From Branchipolynoe longqiensis (Eukaryota > Annelida > Polychaeta > Phyllodocida > Polynoidae), in assembly GCA_030323885.1 (NCBI GenBank), contig CM059190.1:104945856-105009855 (forward strand): a stretch of 64,000 nucleotides of DNA, written 5' to 3'. A program made the position numbers and the translations under genes. Below are positions 10,506 to 21,485 of this stretch, in pieces (the stretch's first letter is position 1; every line of letters begins with the position of its first letter). The notes below the pieces were generated by a model. The model searched no databases and had not been told where the DNA came from. It worked only from the letters and a program-made list of their open reading frames with translations.

Positions 10506-10724
10506 GCGGTCCTTGCGCTGTATGTTTGTTGCTGCATTGTCGCTACTTCCGGTTCCGTTCCCGCCACACAATGCCCCCTGATGGACACCCCGCGTTACGC
10601 TGACGTTGATGACGTCTGCTGTTTATTTTCCCAGGATGCACCGTCATGGGAGGTAAGTGTGTGTAAGTGTGTGTGTCATAGGGGTGTGTGTGAGGCAATA
10701 AGTATTGGCAAGCGACGGTATGGC

Positions 10725-10900
10725 GCGCAGGGTGGGTGTGGGTGGTGGGTGGTGGTGGGTAGTGGTGGTGTTGGTTGGGGTGTTGGTTCGGGCTGGGGAT
10801 GAGGTAGGGTGGGGTGGTGGTGGGGTGGGGTGGTTATGGGGGTGGGTTGGAGGTAACGTGGGGGTGGGGGTGGGTGGAGGTGGAGGTGGGGTGGTTATGG
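10725..10900. repeat. GGT/GGGT-rich tract
   Basis: GTGGTGGGTGGTGGTGGGTA-type low complexity with G4 potential on the plus strand. Confidence 0.8.
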
Positions 10901-10904
10901 GGGG

Positions 10905-11222
10905 ATATCTTAGCAATATCTTATGTCATATCAGAACGGGTACCGATTTGTGACAGTGCGTAGTCATGGTGACTCTATAGTGCTGCCCCACTGGGAGACC
11001 AGGCCACCAGTACCATGACCTTATATCCCACTCAGTCACATTATCCAGACACTGAGCCAATCAGTCCTTGCTCTATCCTATTAATGCCGAGCGCCTGGCT
11101 AGGAAGTGACGAGTATCAATTATTAAGTCATTGGTTTGACTCGACCAGGGTTCGAACCCACGATCCCATGGTCTACCAACTCGGGAGACGGACGCTCTAA
11201 CTCATTCCACGATCCCGTCTAG
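10905..11222 (-). mobile_element. SINE-A with class-II (Leu-like) head
   Basis: Minus-strand tail and body, then a head (about 11,130-11,222) containing GGGTTCGAACCCACGATCCC and GGAGACGGACGCTCTAACTC. This is the same longer head found at 13.93 and 52.09 kb. The satellite starts at its 5' edge. Confidence 0.85.
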
Positions 11223-13290
11223 TTGTGGTAGGTCGGTATAATACCGCCATGTCACCTCTGACACACAGTTGGTATAATACTGCCATGTCACCTCTGACAC
11301 ACAGTCACCTCTGAGACATAGTCAGTATAATAGCGCCATGACACCTCTGACACACAGTCGGTATAATACTGCCATGTCACCTCTGACACATAGTCAGTAT
11401 AATACCGCCATGTCACCTCTGACACACAGTCAGTATAATACCGCCATGTCACCTCTGACACATAGTCAGTATAATACAGCCATGTCACCTCTGACACACA
11501 GTCGGTATAATACCGCCATGTCACCTCTGACACACAGTCGGTATAATACTGCCATGTCACCTCTGACACACCGTCGGTATAATACGCCATGTCACCTCTG
11601 ACACACAGTCGGTATAATACCGCCATGTCACCTCTGACACACAGTCGGTATAATACCGCCATGTCACCTCTGACACACAGTCGGTATAATACCGCCATGT
11701 CACCTCTGACACACAGTCGGTATAATACCGCCATGTCACCTCTGACACACAGTCAGTATAATACTGCCATGTCACCTCTGACTCACAGTCGGTATAATAC
11801 CGCCATGTCACCTCTGACACAGTCGGTATAATACCGCCATGTCACCTCTGACACACAGTCGGTATAATACCGCCATGTCACCTCTGACACATAGTCAGTA
11901 TAATACCGCCATGTCACCTCTGACACACAGTCAGTATAATACAGCCATGTCACCTCTGACTCACAGTCGGTATAATACTGCCATGTCACCTCTGGCACAG
12001 TTGGTATAATACCGCCATGTCACCTCTGACACACAGTCGGTATAATACCGCCATGTCACCTCTGACACATAGTCAGTATAATACCGCCATGTCACCTCTG
12101 ACACACAGTCGGTATAATACCGCCATGTCACCTCTGACACACAGTCAGTATAATACCGCCATGTCACCTCTGACACACAGTCGGTATAATACCGCCATGT
12201 CACCTCTGACACATAGTCAGTATAATACCGCCATGTCACCTCTGACACACAGTCAGTATAATACCGCCATGTCACCTCTGACACACAGTCGGTATAATAC
12301 CGCCATGTCACCTCTGACACACAGTCAGTATAATACCGCCATGTCACCTCTGACACACAGTCAGTATAATACCGCCATGTCACCTCTGACACATAGTCAG
12401 TATAATACCGCCATGTCACCTCTGACTCACAGTCGGTATAATACCGCCATGTCACCTCTGGCACACAGTCGGTATAATACCGCCATGTCACCTCTGACAC
12501 ACAGTCGGTATAATACCGCCATGTCACCTCTGACACATAGTCAGTATAATACCGCCATGTCACCTCTGACACACAGTTGGTATAATACCGCCATGTCACC
12601 TCTGACTCAGTCGGTATAATACCGCCATGTCACCTCTGACATACAGTCGGTATAATACTGCCATGTCACCTCTGACACATAGTCAGTATAATACCGCCAT
12701 GTCACCTCTGACACACAGTCAGTATAATACCGCCATGTCACCTCTGACACACAGTCGGTATAATACCGCCATGTCACCTCTGACACACAGTCAGTATAAT
12801 ACCGCCATGTCACCTCTGACACACAGTCAGTATAATACCGCCATGTCACCTCTGACTCACAGTCGGTATAATACCACCATGTCACCTCTGGCACACAGTC
12901 TGTATAATACCTCCATGTCACCTCTGACACATAGTCAGTATAATACCGCCATGTCACCTCTGACTCACAGTCGGTATAATACCGCCATGTCACCTCTCTC
13001 ACACAGTCGGTATAATACCACCATGTCACCTCTGACACACAGTCGGTATAATACTGCTATGTCACCTCTGACACATAGTCAGTATAATACCGCCATGTCA
13101 CCTCTGACACACAGTCAGTATAATACCGCCATGTCACCTCTGACCATGGTCGGTATAATACTGCCATGTCACCTCTGACACACAGTTTCGTATAATACCG
13201 CCATGTCACCTCTGACAGACAGTCGGTATAATACCGCCTGTCACCTCTGACACACAGTCAGTATAATACCGCCATGTCACCTCTGATACA
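11222..13290. repeat. 36-bp satellite array II
   Basis: About 57 units of ACAGTCGGTATAATACCGCC followed by ATGTCACCTCTGACAC, alternating a few variants (CACAGTCGG, CATAGTCAG, CTCACAGTC). Periodic open frames exist on both strands because 36 is divisible by three. There are no variable spacers, so it is not CRISPR-like. Confidence 0.95.
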
Positions 13291-13494
13291 GGCAACTAAC
13301 CATCCTTTATATACGGGGGTGCCAGAACCGACCAGATTGAGTGCGGGGAGTTCCTCCCCCCCCTCCCCCCCCCCCTCACGTACACCGCACCCATAATAGC
13401 AGTACAGTTTATGCATCAACCCACCATCTTAGCCCATAATACTGAACTCCGTGCACCTAACCCACTAGCACACTAACATCCTTCTCCATCTACT

Positions 13495-13549
13495 CCGTCC
13501 TCATCTGACCTTAGATGTTGCTAGGATGTAAAACAACAACAAACAAACT
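13495..13549 (+). mobile_element. Solo SINE-A 3' tail
   Basis: CGTCCTCATCTGACCTTAGA through GCTAGGATGTAAAACAACAA and CAAAC, without a body. Confidence 0.75.
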
Positions 13550-13927
13550 TAATCTACTGATATGCCTCTACCTATGTACCTGAAGAGCTACCTATATGCA
13601 ATGTATTTAATGGACATGGCCGGAAAACCAGTGCCACAGTGCTGGGAAAAAAATAGATGTTTTGATGAATAAACTTGTGCTAGGTTCATTTTGGTATATT
13701 ATTGTTGGTGTGGTGCGGAGAGGGGGGGGGGGGGGTGCAGGAGGGGCTGTGTTAGACCACCACACCAGTCCCCAAACACACCTAGCCATAACCTAGTGAC
13801 TTGTCGGGTAAGACGATCTCACTTTAATGTGAGTTAATCAGATTTTAGATTTAGTGATGATGATTTGCTAACAAGTCCACGTCTGTTCAGCGAAGGTTAA
13901 CCAAACGATCGCCTTATTTTTACCACC

Positions 13928-14266
13928 AGACGGGATGGCCGAGTGTGTTGAGCATCCGTCTCCTGTTTTAGGAGATCGGGGGACCCGAACCCATAGGTTG
14001 ATGGGTTCGAACCCTGGTCGAGTAAAACCAATGACTTTTAAAATTGATACTTGTCGCTTCCTAGCCTGGCGCTCGGCATTACAAGGACTGGTTAGCTCAG
14101 TGCCGGGATAATGTGACTGAGTGAGATATCAGATCATGGTGCTGATGGCCTGATTTCCAAGTGGAGCAGCACTATAAAGTCACCATGAGTGTGCACTGTT
14201 ACAAGTCGGTACCCATCCTGATATGACCTTAGGTGCTGCTAGGACGTAAAACAACAATAAACAAAC
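13928..14266 (+). mobile_element. SINE-A, full length, class-II head
   Basis: The head GACGGGATGGCCGAGTGTGT carries a long variable arm and box B GGGTTCGAACCCTGG, like a tRNA-Leu/Ser-type gene. The complete body and the tail ending CTAGGACGTAAAACAACAAT follow. It is best read as a SINE, since the tRNA part is imperfect and continues into the SINE body. Confidence 0.88.
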
Positions 14267-14269
14267 TAC

Positions 14270-14474
14270 TGAAGCCTATGGTGTCAAAGTGTTCACGTAC
14301 TTGCCAGTGCTGACTGGCTTTTGCATGTTTTTTTGCATCAAATATTTACAAAGTTAGCCATTTAAAATCAAAGTTACTTAAAACTAAATAGCGTAAACTA
14401 TAACGATTAATCTGATATATTTATCTCAGAAAATGACAAAAACTCAAAACCATCGGACTATGCAGCTTTAAGCT
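14270..14474 (-). mobile_element. TTAA-MITE, half copy
   Basis: Minus-oriented half ending CATCGGACTATGCAGCTTTA. The other end is missing after GCCTATGGTGTCAAAGTG. It follows immediately after a SINE-A tail. Confidence 0.7.
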
Positions 14475-14611
14475 ATTTGTTAGTGAAACGAGGGAGTTAG
14501 TCCCAGAAAAGTGAACGGCGAATTGTTCATACTGCGAGTCCGATTAGGTCACCATCAATTTGACCTTTTTTTATTCATAATCTCCCAACATATATGAACG
14601 CTCTTTTACTT

Positions 14612-14947
14612 AAAGGTGCATAGTCCGATGGATTTGAGCCTTGGTCATTTTTCTGATATAAATATAATGAATAATCTACCTTATTTTAGTGTGAAATAAT
14701 TTTTATTTTAAATGACTACATTTTGAGATTTGTGAAATTCAAACATAAAATTAGTTTTGGCAAGCACACCATGACTCTGACACCATCGGCTTCAGCCGTA
14801 ACAGGTTCTATTAATTTGACTCGGTATTCCCTTCTACGTGGCAACAAATGCTTAATATGTGTATCGAAGTTAGATAAGTAGAATCTAATGTAGGTAATTG
14901 TTTCGGTTTTGATCATTTGATGTTTCATGACACTATGCAGCTTTAAG
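14612..14947 (+). mobile_element. TTAA-MITE, full copy
   Basis: From CTTAAAGGTGCATAGTCCGA to CACTATGCAGCTTTAA. Internal landmarks GGCAAGCACACCATGACTCT and AACAGGTTCTATTAATTTGA match the copies at 7.9, 22.3, 50.3 and 60.1 kb. It has no coding capacity. Confidence 0.82.
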
Positions 14948-15084
14948 GTAGTTTCGGAAATACTTTCACCATGTTAGGCGCCATAGAGGCGTAAACTGCT
15001 GACTCAGCACAGAGAATGTGAAAGCAGAAGTAGGGAAAGAAACTACTTTATTTCTGAGTCAGTCAGCAGCTTGGCACGCAGCCT

Positions 15085-16720
15085 TACAGCTATTGTAACA
15101 GTATTTACTGACCTCTCAGGTTAGGGGTCACGCAGACGGGCAGGCGTGTATCAGGGAGATATATGGGACTGTGACCAGGATTATATACAAGTTGCATGCT
15201 GCATTGGGTTGAACCTTTCCTGTGTATGGTGCTGTGACCAGGATTATATACAAGTTGCATGCTGCATTGGGTTGAACCTTTCCTGTGTATGGTGCTGTGA
15301 CCAGGATTATGTACATGTTGCATGCTGCATTGGGTTGAACCTTTCCTGTGTATGGTGCTGTGACCAGGATTATGTACATGTTGCATGCTGCATTGGGTTG
15401 AACCTTTCCTGTGTATGGTGCTGTGACCAGGATTATGTACATGTTGCATGCTGCATTGGGTTGAACCTTTCCTGTGTGTGCTGCCATGACCAGGATTCTG
15501 TACATGGTGACTACTGCATTGGGTTGAATCTTTCCTGTGTATGGTGCGGTTACCAGGATTCTGTACATGCTACATGCTGCATTGGGTTGAACCTTTCCTG
15601 TGTATGGTGCTGTGACCAGGATTATATACAAGTTGCATGCTGCATTGGGTTGAACCTTTCCTGTGTATGGTGCTGTGACCAGGATTATATACAAGTTGCA
15701 TGCTGCATTGGGTTGAACCTTTCCTGTGTATGGTGCTGTGACCAGGATTCTGTACATGTTGCATGCTGCATTGGGTTGAACCTTTCCTGTGTGTGCTGCC
15801 ATGACCAGGATTCTGTACATGGTGACTACTGCATTGGGTTGAACCTTTCCTGTGTATGGTGCGGTTACCAGGATTCTGTACATGCTACATGCTGCATTGG
15901 GTTGAACCTTCCCTGTGCATGGTGCTGTGTTGAATCTTTCCTGTGTATGGTGCTGTGACCAGGATTATGTACATGTTGAATGCTGCATTGGGTTGAACCC
16001 TTCCTGTGTATGGTGCTGTGACCAGGAATCTGTACATGGTGACTACTGCATTGGGTTGAGCCTTTCCTGTGTATGGTGCTGTGACCAGGATTATGAACAA
16101 GTTGAATGCTGTATAGGCTTTAACCTTTCCTGTGTATGGTGCTGTAACCAGGATTCTGTACATGTTGAATGCTGAATTGGGTTGAACCCTTCCTGTGTAT
16201 GGTGCTGTGACCAGGATTATGTACATGGTGAATGCTGCATTGGGTTGAACCTTTCCTATGTATGGTGCTGTGACCAGGATTCTGGACATGGTGACTACTG
16301 TATTGGGTTGAACCTTTCCTGTGTATGGTGCTGTGACCAGGATTATGTACATGCTGCATAGAGTTGAACCATCCCTGTGTAAGTAATGTAAGTGCGCTAC
16401 CTGGATATTTGTGATTGTGAGTATGACACTTATAATGCCTGGGGGGCGGGGGTGAGTGCAGGCAGTAAGGTACATGGACCTCTCCAGGTGAAATGCCACA
16501 TACACAGGTAGGTTGATTGTACCAAGGGGGCCTAGATAAACTAATGGTTAGTATGCTAGCCCCGGAAAGGCAGATATGTGGGTTTGAGTCACACTTTAGG
16601 CACAATATTTCCCTTCATTTGCATATACACCCCGATGACACATGATGCCATGACCAGGATGCCGTCCAAGCTAGGCACTGTGTAATGTTGTCTATAAACT
16701 GATGTCACATATTGCCAAGT
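15085..16720 (+). mobile_element. SINE-C copy expanded by an internal tandem array
   Basis: Left part (15,085-15,165) matches the SINE-C segment ACTGACCTCTCAGRYWAGGR, then CACGCAGACGGGCAGGCGTG. Right part (16,385-16,720) matches the following SINE-C segments, including the head GGGCCTAGATAAACTAATGG with TTAGTATGC. The 63-bp array lies exactly where one SINE-C segment should be. Confidence 0.7.
15165..16373. repeat. 63-bp minisatellite
   Basis: About 19 units: GTGCTGTGACCAGGATTATG, TACATGTTGCATGCTGCATT, GGGTTGAACCTTTCCTGTGT, ATG. The unit is a multiple of three and open on both strands (21-residue periodic translation CCDQDYVHVACCIGLNLSCV on the plus strand). A higher-order duplication is visible: the CCATGACC/GCGGTTACC variant pair recurs about 320 bp apart. 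Confidence 0.92.
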
Positions 16721-16734
16721 CACATGCAGCTACA

Positions 16735-17195
16735 AGGATTGGGAGTGATGTCATATGAAGATCGCCTGAGGAGACTTAAGCTACCAACATTGTCATATCA
16801 TCGTCTCAGGGGAGATATGATAGAGACTTATAAGATGAGTCTATGACAGTGATATCACAACGGGTTTGTTCAACCTCAGAATAGACAGTAACACCAGAGG
16901 CCAGCGGTATAAGATCTTCAAGCAGAGGCCAGACTTGAGGTCAGGAGCCACTCATTTTTCTTCCGATGACAGATCCATGGAACAGTCCCCTAGACAAAGT
17001 GGTCGAAGCACCAATGGTAGAAGCATTTGAGAGAAGGCTGGATAGACATTGGAGAGGACACACACAATTATATGAATTCAGGGCGCCGTCGACCTCCATA
17101 TGTGTGCAGAAAAATAGTCCTTTTTTAAAATAACGAGCTGGCATTAGAGGCCCAATAGGGCCTAGATCAACGAGAAGAGGATCTGTAAGTTAATC
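16735..17195 (+). pseudogene. Decayed 3' end of a CR1/Jockey-group LINE
   Basis: Translation of 16,762-16,835 gives RLRRLKLPTLSYHRLRGDMI then ETYK, and later TGLFNLR and RGQRYKIFKQRP. These match the C-terminal tail seen in many CR1/L2-type LINE polyproteins (family knowledge). Stops and frameshifts interrupt it after about 16,840. It ends near TAAGTTAATCTGTAAGTT, the same 3' end found intact at 52.46-52.70 kb. No RT core is present. Confidence 0.75.
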
Positions 17196-17311
17196 TGTAA
17201 GTTAAAAGCTGAACACGGTTATTAGGCAAGCGCCTTAGCCGTCTACGCCATTGTGGGACACTCACTTCAGCACTCTCAATCAAGGATTGTGTTGATATGG
17301 TGGAGGGTGCA

Positions 17312-18320
17312 ATGATGATCATCAATCCCTTTAATGCGAGGGTCGTTGGCGCACCACAGATGACTTTGCAACCAGTTTTCTCCAGTTTCCCCTCTTCTGC
17401 ACCGCCCTCTGGGACTTGCTAATCTCCAGGGGCCGTATGCAGGACGTGGTGTTCGCGAGCCAAAACGCGTTTAGACAGGATTTCTGGTTTAGCGCCGAAA
17501 AGTCGGTATGCACGAGTCAGTGATAGGCCTAACACCACGCGTTTAAGGTCCGCGACACTAACCCCGTTTCATATGATGTTTACGGGCGGTGTTAGCGTAA
17601 GGATAGGGCCAAATCTATTAAATGCTATCATATTTAACAGAATTAGATACGCAATAAGTGAAATTTTATCAATTTAACCATAAAAGCGAACCCAGATTAA
17701 CGCTACCGCCGCATTGGCGGCGATATTAATAGTGTCGAATCGACGAATGTAAAGTAAACAAATCGCCGCCGTCACGACCGCCGCGTCGACGTCGACATCC
17801 ATACTGGCCGACGTCTATGCATTGGCGGCAATGTATTAGCGATTTGTTTACTTTACGCTCGTCGATTCGAAAATATAAATATTAATATCGCCGCCGTTAC
17901 GGAGGCAGCGTTAATATTGCTTCGAATTTAGGGTTAATTTCCTCAAATTTCACTTATTGCGTATTTAATTCTGTTAAATATGATAGCATTTAATAGATTT
18001 AAGCCTAATATATGGGTACAGACGCAGAGGGATTTCCCAAATCTATAAATAAATTCACGTTTAGCTATAATGAAAGTGTTACGCGCTCCTGCATACGACT
18101 TGACACAGTTCCCGACGTCGGTGATAGCTAAATGGTAATAGGCTCTAACACCAAACCCTGCTAACACTGACTCCTGCATATGGCCCCTGGTCTGTCAATT
18201 CCCTGATGTTATCGTCCTACCTCTTCCTTCGTCCGCCTTGTTTCCTTACCCCTTTCACTGTGCCTTGCAAGATGGTTTTGGCCAGACCTGATGAATGGGG
18301 AAATATTGCCATGCCACTGC
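17312..18320 (-). pseudogene. LINE 3' end (second family), split by a palindromic element
   Basis: On the minus strand the two halves (18,187-18,320 and 17,312-17,429) resemble the copy at 45.91-46.17 kb, which encodes QRKRWEDNIKEWRGLEFGKS, a C-terminal motif common in non-LTR elements. This copy has SQRAVQKRGNWRKLVAKSSV in the nearer half. It ends in GAT/ATC triplets, the expected 3' tail. Confidence 0.72.
17430..18186. mobile_element. Palindromic element 2 with internal fold-back
   Basis: Ends GGGCCGTATGCAGGA and inverse TCCTGCATATGGCCC, flanked by CAG and CTG (possible 3-bp duplication with one change). The uninterrupted host sequence (AACTCCAGGCCTCTC) is at about 46,030. Inside, 17,611-17,666 and 17,945-18,000 are 56-bp inverted arms with a single mismatch, around a GCCGCC/GGCGGCGAT-rich core. 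Confidence 0.72.
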
Positions 18321-18371
18321 AGACAGAAAACCAGCAGGGGACTGTCTGACTCAGATGTGACATATTCGACA

Positions 18372-18475
18372 TTTAAAGCCACATAATCAGATAAAACCAT
18401 AAAATTATAAAAACCCAGGTAGGTAACTATATTTAACCGTACATATCCTACATAGACACTGGTGCACAGATCAAA
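18372..18475. mobile_element. Possible TTAA-MITE fragment
   Basis: AAAGCCACATAATCAGATAA at the edge and CTACATAGACACTGGTGCAC inside resemble the MITE end and its CTTAGATGCTGGTGCAC block. It is degraded and lacks the second end. Confidence 0.4.
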
Positions 18476-18589
18476 CAGCTTTTTAAATTCACAGTGTCTA
18501 TTGACACATAATTGATTGTATGCTTTTGCATGATTGTATGCTTTTGCTATCTGTAAAAGTGATGGTTGAATAAAAAAATATAAAAATCT

Positions 18590-18655
18590 CGCTGTAAATA
18601 TGGCCTATGCTGCCGACACGGCGCCAAGAAACCACAAATCAATCAATCATTAAAC
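18590..18655 (+). mobile_element. Retroposon 3' end with AATC tail
   Basis: TCGCTGTAAATATGGCCTAT, GCTGCCGACACGGCG, then AATCAATCAATCATT. This terminal block resembles LINE/SINE 3' ends common in mollusc sequence (recollection, not searched). No upstream coding part is seen. Confidence 0.5.
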
Positions 18656-18702
18656 ACATGTTGCAATTTGATTATCCTGTGCTTCACTGCTAAGCTTCAT
18701 CC

Positions 18703-18757
18703 CGTCCTGATAAGACCTTAGATGTTGTCAGGACGTAAAACTCCAACAACCAACCAG
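18703..18757 (+). mobile_element. Solo SINE-A 3' tail
   Basis: CGTCCTGATAAGACCTTAGA through GTTGTCAGGACGTAAAACTC and CAACAACCAACC. Confidence 0.75.
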
Positions 18758-19311
18758 CTATGCTTGGAAATAGGTCAGTAAAGCTTACGCTCAGCATTTC
18801 AGTGTGCCTACCGAAATTAATTATGCATGCTTTCACTTCAAATATCTATATTAAAATTAACGCATTAAAAGAAGAGATATATCAAGTTGAAGTCAACTAA
18901 ATTATAGCAATAAACCAAATATATTTATCGAAAAGAATATCCAACAAATTTATAAAAAAAAGTATATATATGGCAGAAATGCAAAACCGTCGGATTATTT
19001 TGAGTTTAATAAACGGCTGGTATTGCCTGATATTTGCAGGTGCTGGTGGGAGGTGGGGTGGGGGTGGGACTAAGGGGTCGGGGAGCTAGTTTGGGGGTGA
19101 GGGGTAACTGGTGGCAGGCCACCTGGTGGTGGAATGAGCCATGAGGTGTCCTGTGCCCCAAGGACACAGGACACACAAGTGTGTGTCTTTCCCTCTTTTT
19201 GATCGTCCCTTGGCACAACCGAAATCCAAGACTATCGCCTAAAAAAAACCCGCTAAGCAAACAATCCACAACTCCATGTACATTTGTCCTCAGTTACATA
19301 ATTAGATAGAA

Positions 19312-19992
19312 CAGACGCGGTGGCTGAATCGGTAATGGCCCTGTCACACTACGACGTAACGACGTCGACATAGGGAGAACGTGAAGAACGTTGAACTTCT
19401 CGGCGTAGTATGCAAATTTGGGCACAAGTTGAACGTGGATGCAGCGTAGTGGACGAGGAACGTTTGCATAACGTCCGTTTAACATCATTGACGTTCGCTG
19501 AACGTGAACAGAACGTACGACGAACAGTAAACCCTTACGTTCGAGCTACGTAAACTTTTGAACATGTCCAAAACCTCGATGTAATCGGCTAACCGACATA
19601 ATTGACTAGTCGCGTCAGTCAACGTCATTATGACGTCATTCATAACGTATCCAATGTACTCAACGAATGACGAAATACACCACCTTGGCTACGTCGCTCA
19701 TACGTTGTAGTCTGACGGGGTATTAGAGGCACGCGGCTTCCAATTCCGTGTGGAGGCGGAATTGAATCCCGGGCAGTAATTCAAGACTTACAATGATACT
19801 TGCGCTACATAGCTGGTGCTCGCATACTAGATAGGGCAGGATGTTAGCTCAGTTCAGGATATGGGCCTAGTGGAATCGGGTCATGTGGACTCCTGTCTCC
19901 CAGTGTTGCAACACTATAAAGTTACCATGGGTGCACACTGTCACAAGTCGGTACCAGTCCTCATATGACCTTAGATGTTGCCAGGATGCATT
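19312..19992 (+). mobile_element. SINE-A split in its tRNA-like head
   Basis: The head starts at ACGCGGTGGCTGAATCGGTA, is interrupted by the palindromic element at 19,336-19,723, and resumes GAGGCACGCGGCTTCC. A diverged body and the tail CTTAGATGTTGCCAGGATGC follow. Confidence 0.78.
19336..19723. mobile_element. Palindromic element 3
   Basis: 388 bp. Left end TGGCCCTGTCACACTACGAC, right end the imperfect inverse GTTGTAGTCTGACGGGGTA. Flanks are TAA and TAG, consistent with a mutated 3-bp duplication. The interior is dense in GAACGT, AACGTC and ACGTTG words. It is inserted in the A-box region of a SINE-A. Confidence 0.78.
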
Positions 19993-20096
19993 GCACTTAA
20001 AGTAATTGCTAGAATGAAGTGTCAGAGGCAAACCAACAAAATGAGAGTACAGATAATCTCATTAACTACCACCACTGCCTGATGGTCAGCGGTTGT

Positions 20097-20424
20097 TTCT
20101 TTGTTGTTGTACTTCCTAGAAACATCTAAGGTCATATCAGGACGGGTACCGACTTGTGACACTGTACACTCATGGCGACTCTACAGTACTGCCCCACTGG
20201 GAAATCAGGTACGCTGGCACCATGATCCGATATCCAACTCAGGCACATTATGCTGACAATAATCTAACCAGTCCTTGCCCTATCCTATTAGTGCTTAGCG
20301 CCTGGCTACTAAGCGATAAATATCAATTTTAAAATCATTGGTTTGACTCGATCGGTAACCGAACCCCCAATTTTCCGAACGCGAGGTCTGCGCTCTACCG
20401 ATTAGGGCAGCGCGCCCGGTGTGC
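20097..20424 (-). mobile_element. SINE-A, full length
   Basis: Minus strand, from TTGTTGTTGTACTTCCTAGA through CAGTACTGCCCCACTGGGAA to the head, whose complement reads like GCGCTGCCCTAATCGGTAGA. Confidence 0.85.
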
Positions 20425-20705
20425 TGGTGAGAATATGATCCGTGTTGTCTGTGTGTCTGCTTGTTTATTATCACGATGGTGAAACATTGTTTAGATAAAC
20501 GAAAAATTCATTTGAGAGACTCAAAATAGGCAAATTCTGCGAACAGTGGTTCAGGCTGGTTCGGTTTGAGTGGACATGTTAAACAGATTGAATGACACCA
20601 AAGACTTTACTCACCCACTTTATAAGAACCAACACGCTCACACTAATGGTTGGGTTTTGGAAATGTTTTTGTTTGTTGTTGTTTTAGAAATGTTTTTGTT
20701 TGTTT

Positions 20706-21018
20706 TGTTGTTGTTGTGTGACGTCCTATCAATATCTAAGGTCATATCAGGACTGGTACCGACTTGTGGCAATGCATACTCATGGTGACTCTATACTGCC
20801 ACACTGGGAGACCAGGCCACTGACACCATGACCCGATATCCCACACAGGCACATTATCCTGACACTGAGCCAACCAGTCCTTGCCCTATCCTATTAATGC
20901 CGAGCGCCACGCTAGGTAGCACCAAGTATCAATTTTTTAAGTCATTGGTTTGACACGGCTGGGATTCGAACTCCCGACCTTCCGCACGGGAAGCCTGTGC
21001 TTTACCGATTCAGCTGGA
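20706..21018 (-). mobile_element. SINE-A, full length
   Basis: Minus strand, from GTTGTTGTTGTGTGACGTCC to a head around CTTTACCGATTCAGCTGGAT. Its 3' flank (20,621-20,690) shares ~45 bp with the 3' flank of the copy at 1,222-1,816. Confidence 0.85.
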
Positions 21019-21057
21019 TGTGACGTAGATCAGTGTTCGGCTGGTTCCCCGCCGCTA

Positions 21058-21104
21058 GGTACAGTGTGATCTAAATGTTGCTAGGGTGTAAAACCCCAAC
21101 GAGC
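21058..21104 (+). mobile_element. Solo SINE-A 3' tail
   Basis: TGTGATCTAAATGTTGCTAG then GGTGTAAAACCCCAACGAGC. Diverged. Confidence 0.6.
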
Positions 21105-21299
21105 AAACAGTCTGTTCAGGAATGGTATGGTTGCCAGTGGCAACAGCTGATTGTTTTATGTATCCTTCCCAACACATATGCATATAATACACCGAGGTCA
21201 TAGGTCACGGTATTGCTCTCAGCATGTAGTGATATGTCTATGTTGTATTTGTTTGTTTTTTTCTTGCGATTATTATATCATTTTGAATGACTGAGTTCA

Positions 21300-21484
21300 C
21301 CCAAGCTTATTCAGCCCTGACATTGCCAGGAAATATGGCTTCTCGAGCAGGATTCGAACCCACACTAGGCTCCCTGATGCAATCATCCTATCCATGTTTG
21401 TTGTCCTTAGTTTGGCTTTTTCAGGGATCGAACCCACAGCACAGATATCAGGGGCTCCGAATAAACTGGGAAGCAACAGTAAAT
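21300..21484 (-). mobile_element. SINE-C head fragment, minus sense
   Basis: AGCAGGATTCGAACCCACAC followed by TAGGCTCCCTGATGCAAT matches the complement of the SINE-C box B and head edge. It abuts a plus-strand SINE-C, giving a small inverted arrangement. Confidence 0.5.
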
Positions 21485-21485
21485 A

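Noticed and set aside
9783..10802. 339-codon Ser/Pro/Leu-rich frame
   Set aside because: It starts in a SINE-B and runs through a polypyrimidine tract. Overlapping frames on both strands are equally open.
13928..14030. Genuine tRNA-Leu/Ser gene (also 9,603, 28,583, 52,092)
   Set aside because: The heads are imperfect, lack a proper terminator and continue directly into the SINE body present in many copies.
15128..15958. 250-270 codon periodic proteins on both strands
   Set aside because: The 63-bp unit is divisible by three and open both ways. The sequence is derived from a SINE and shows no start context, codon bias or domain.
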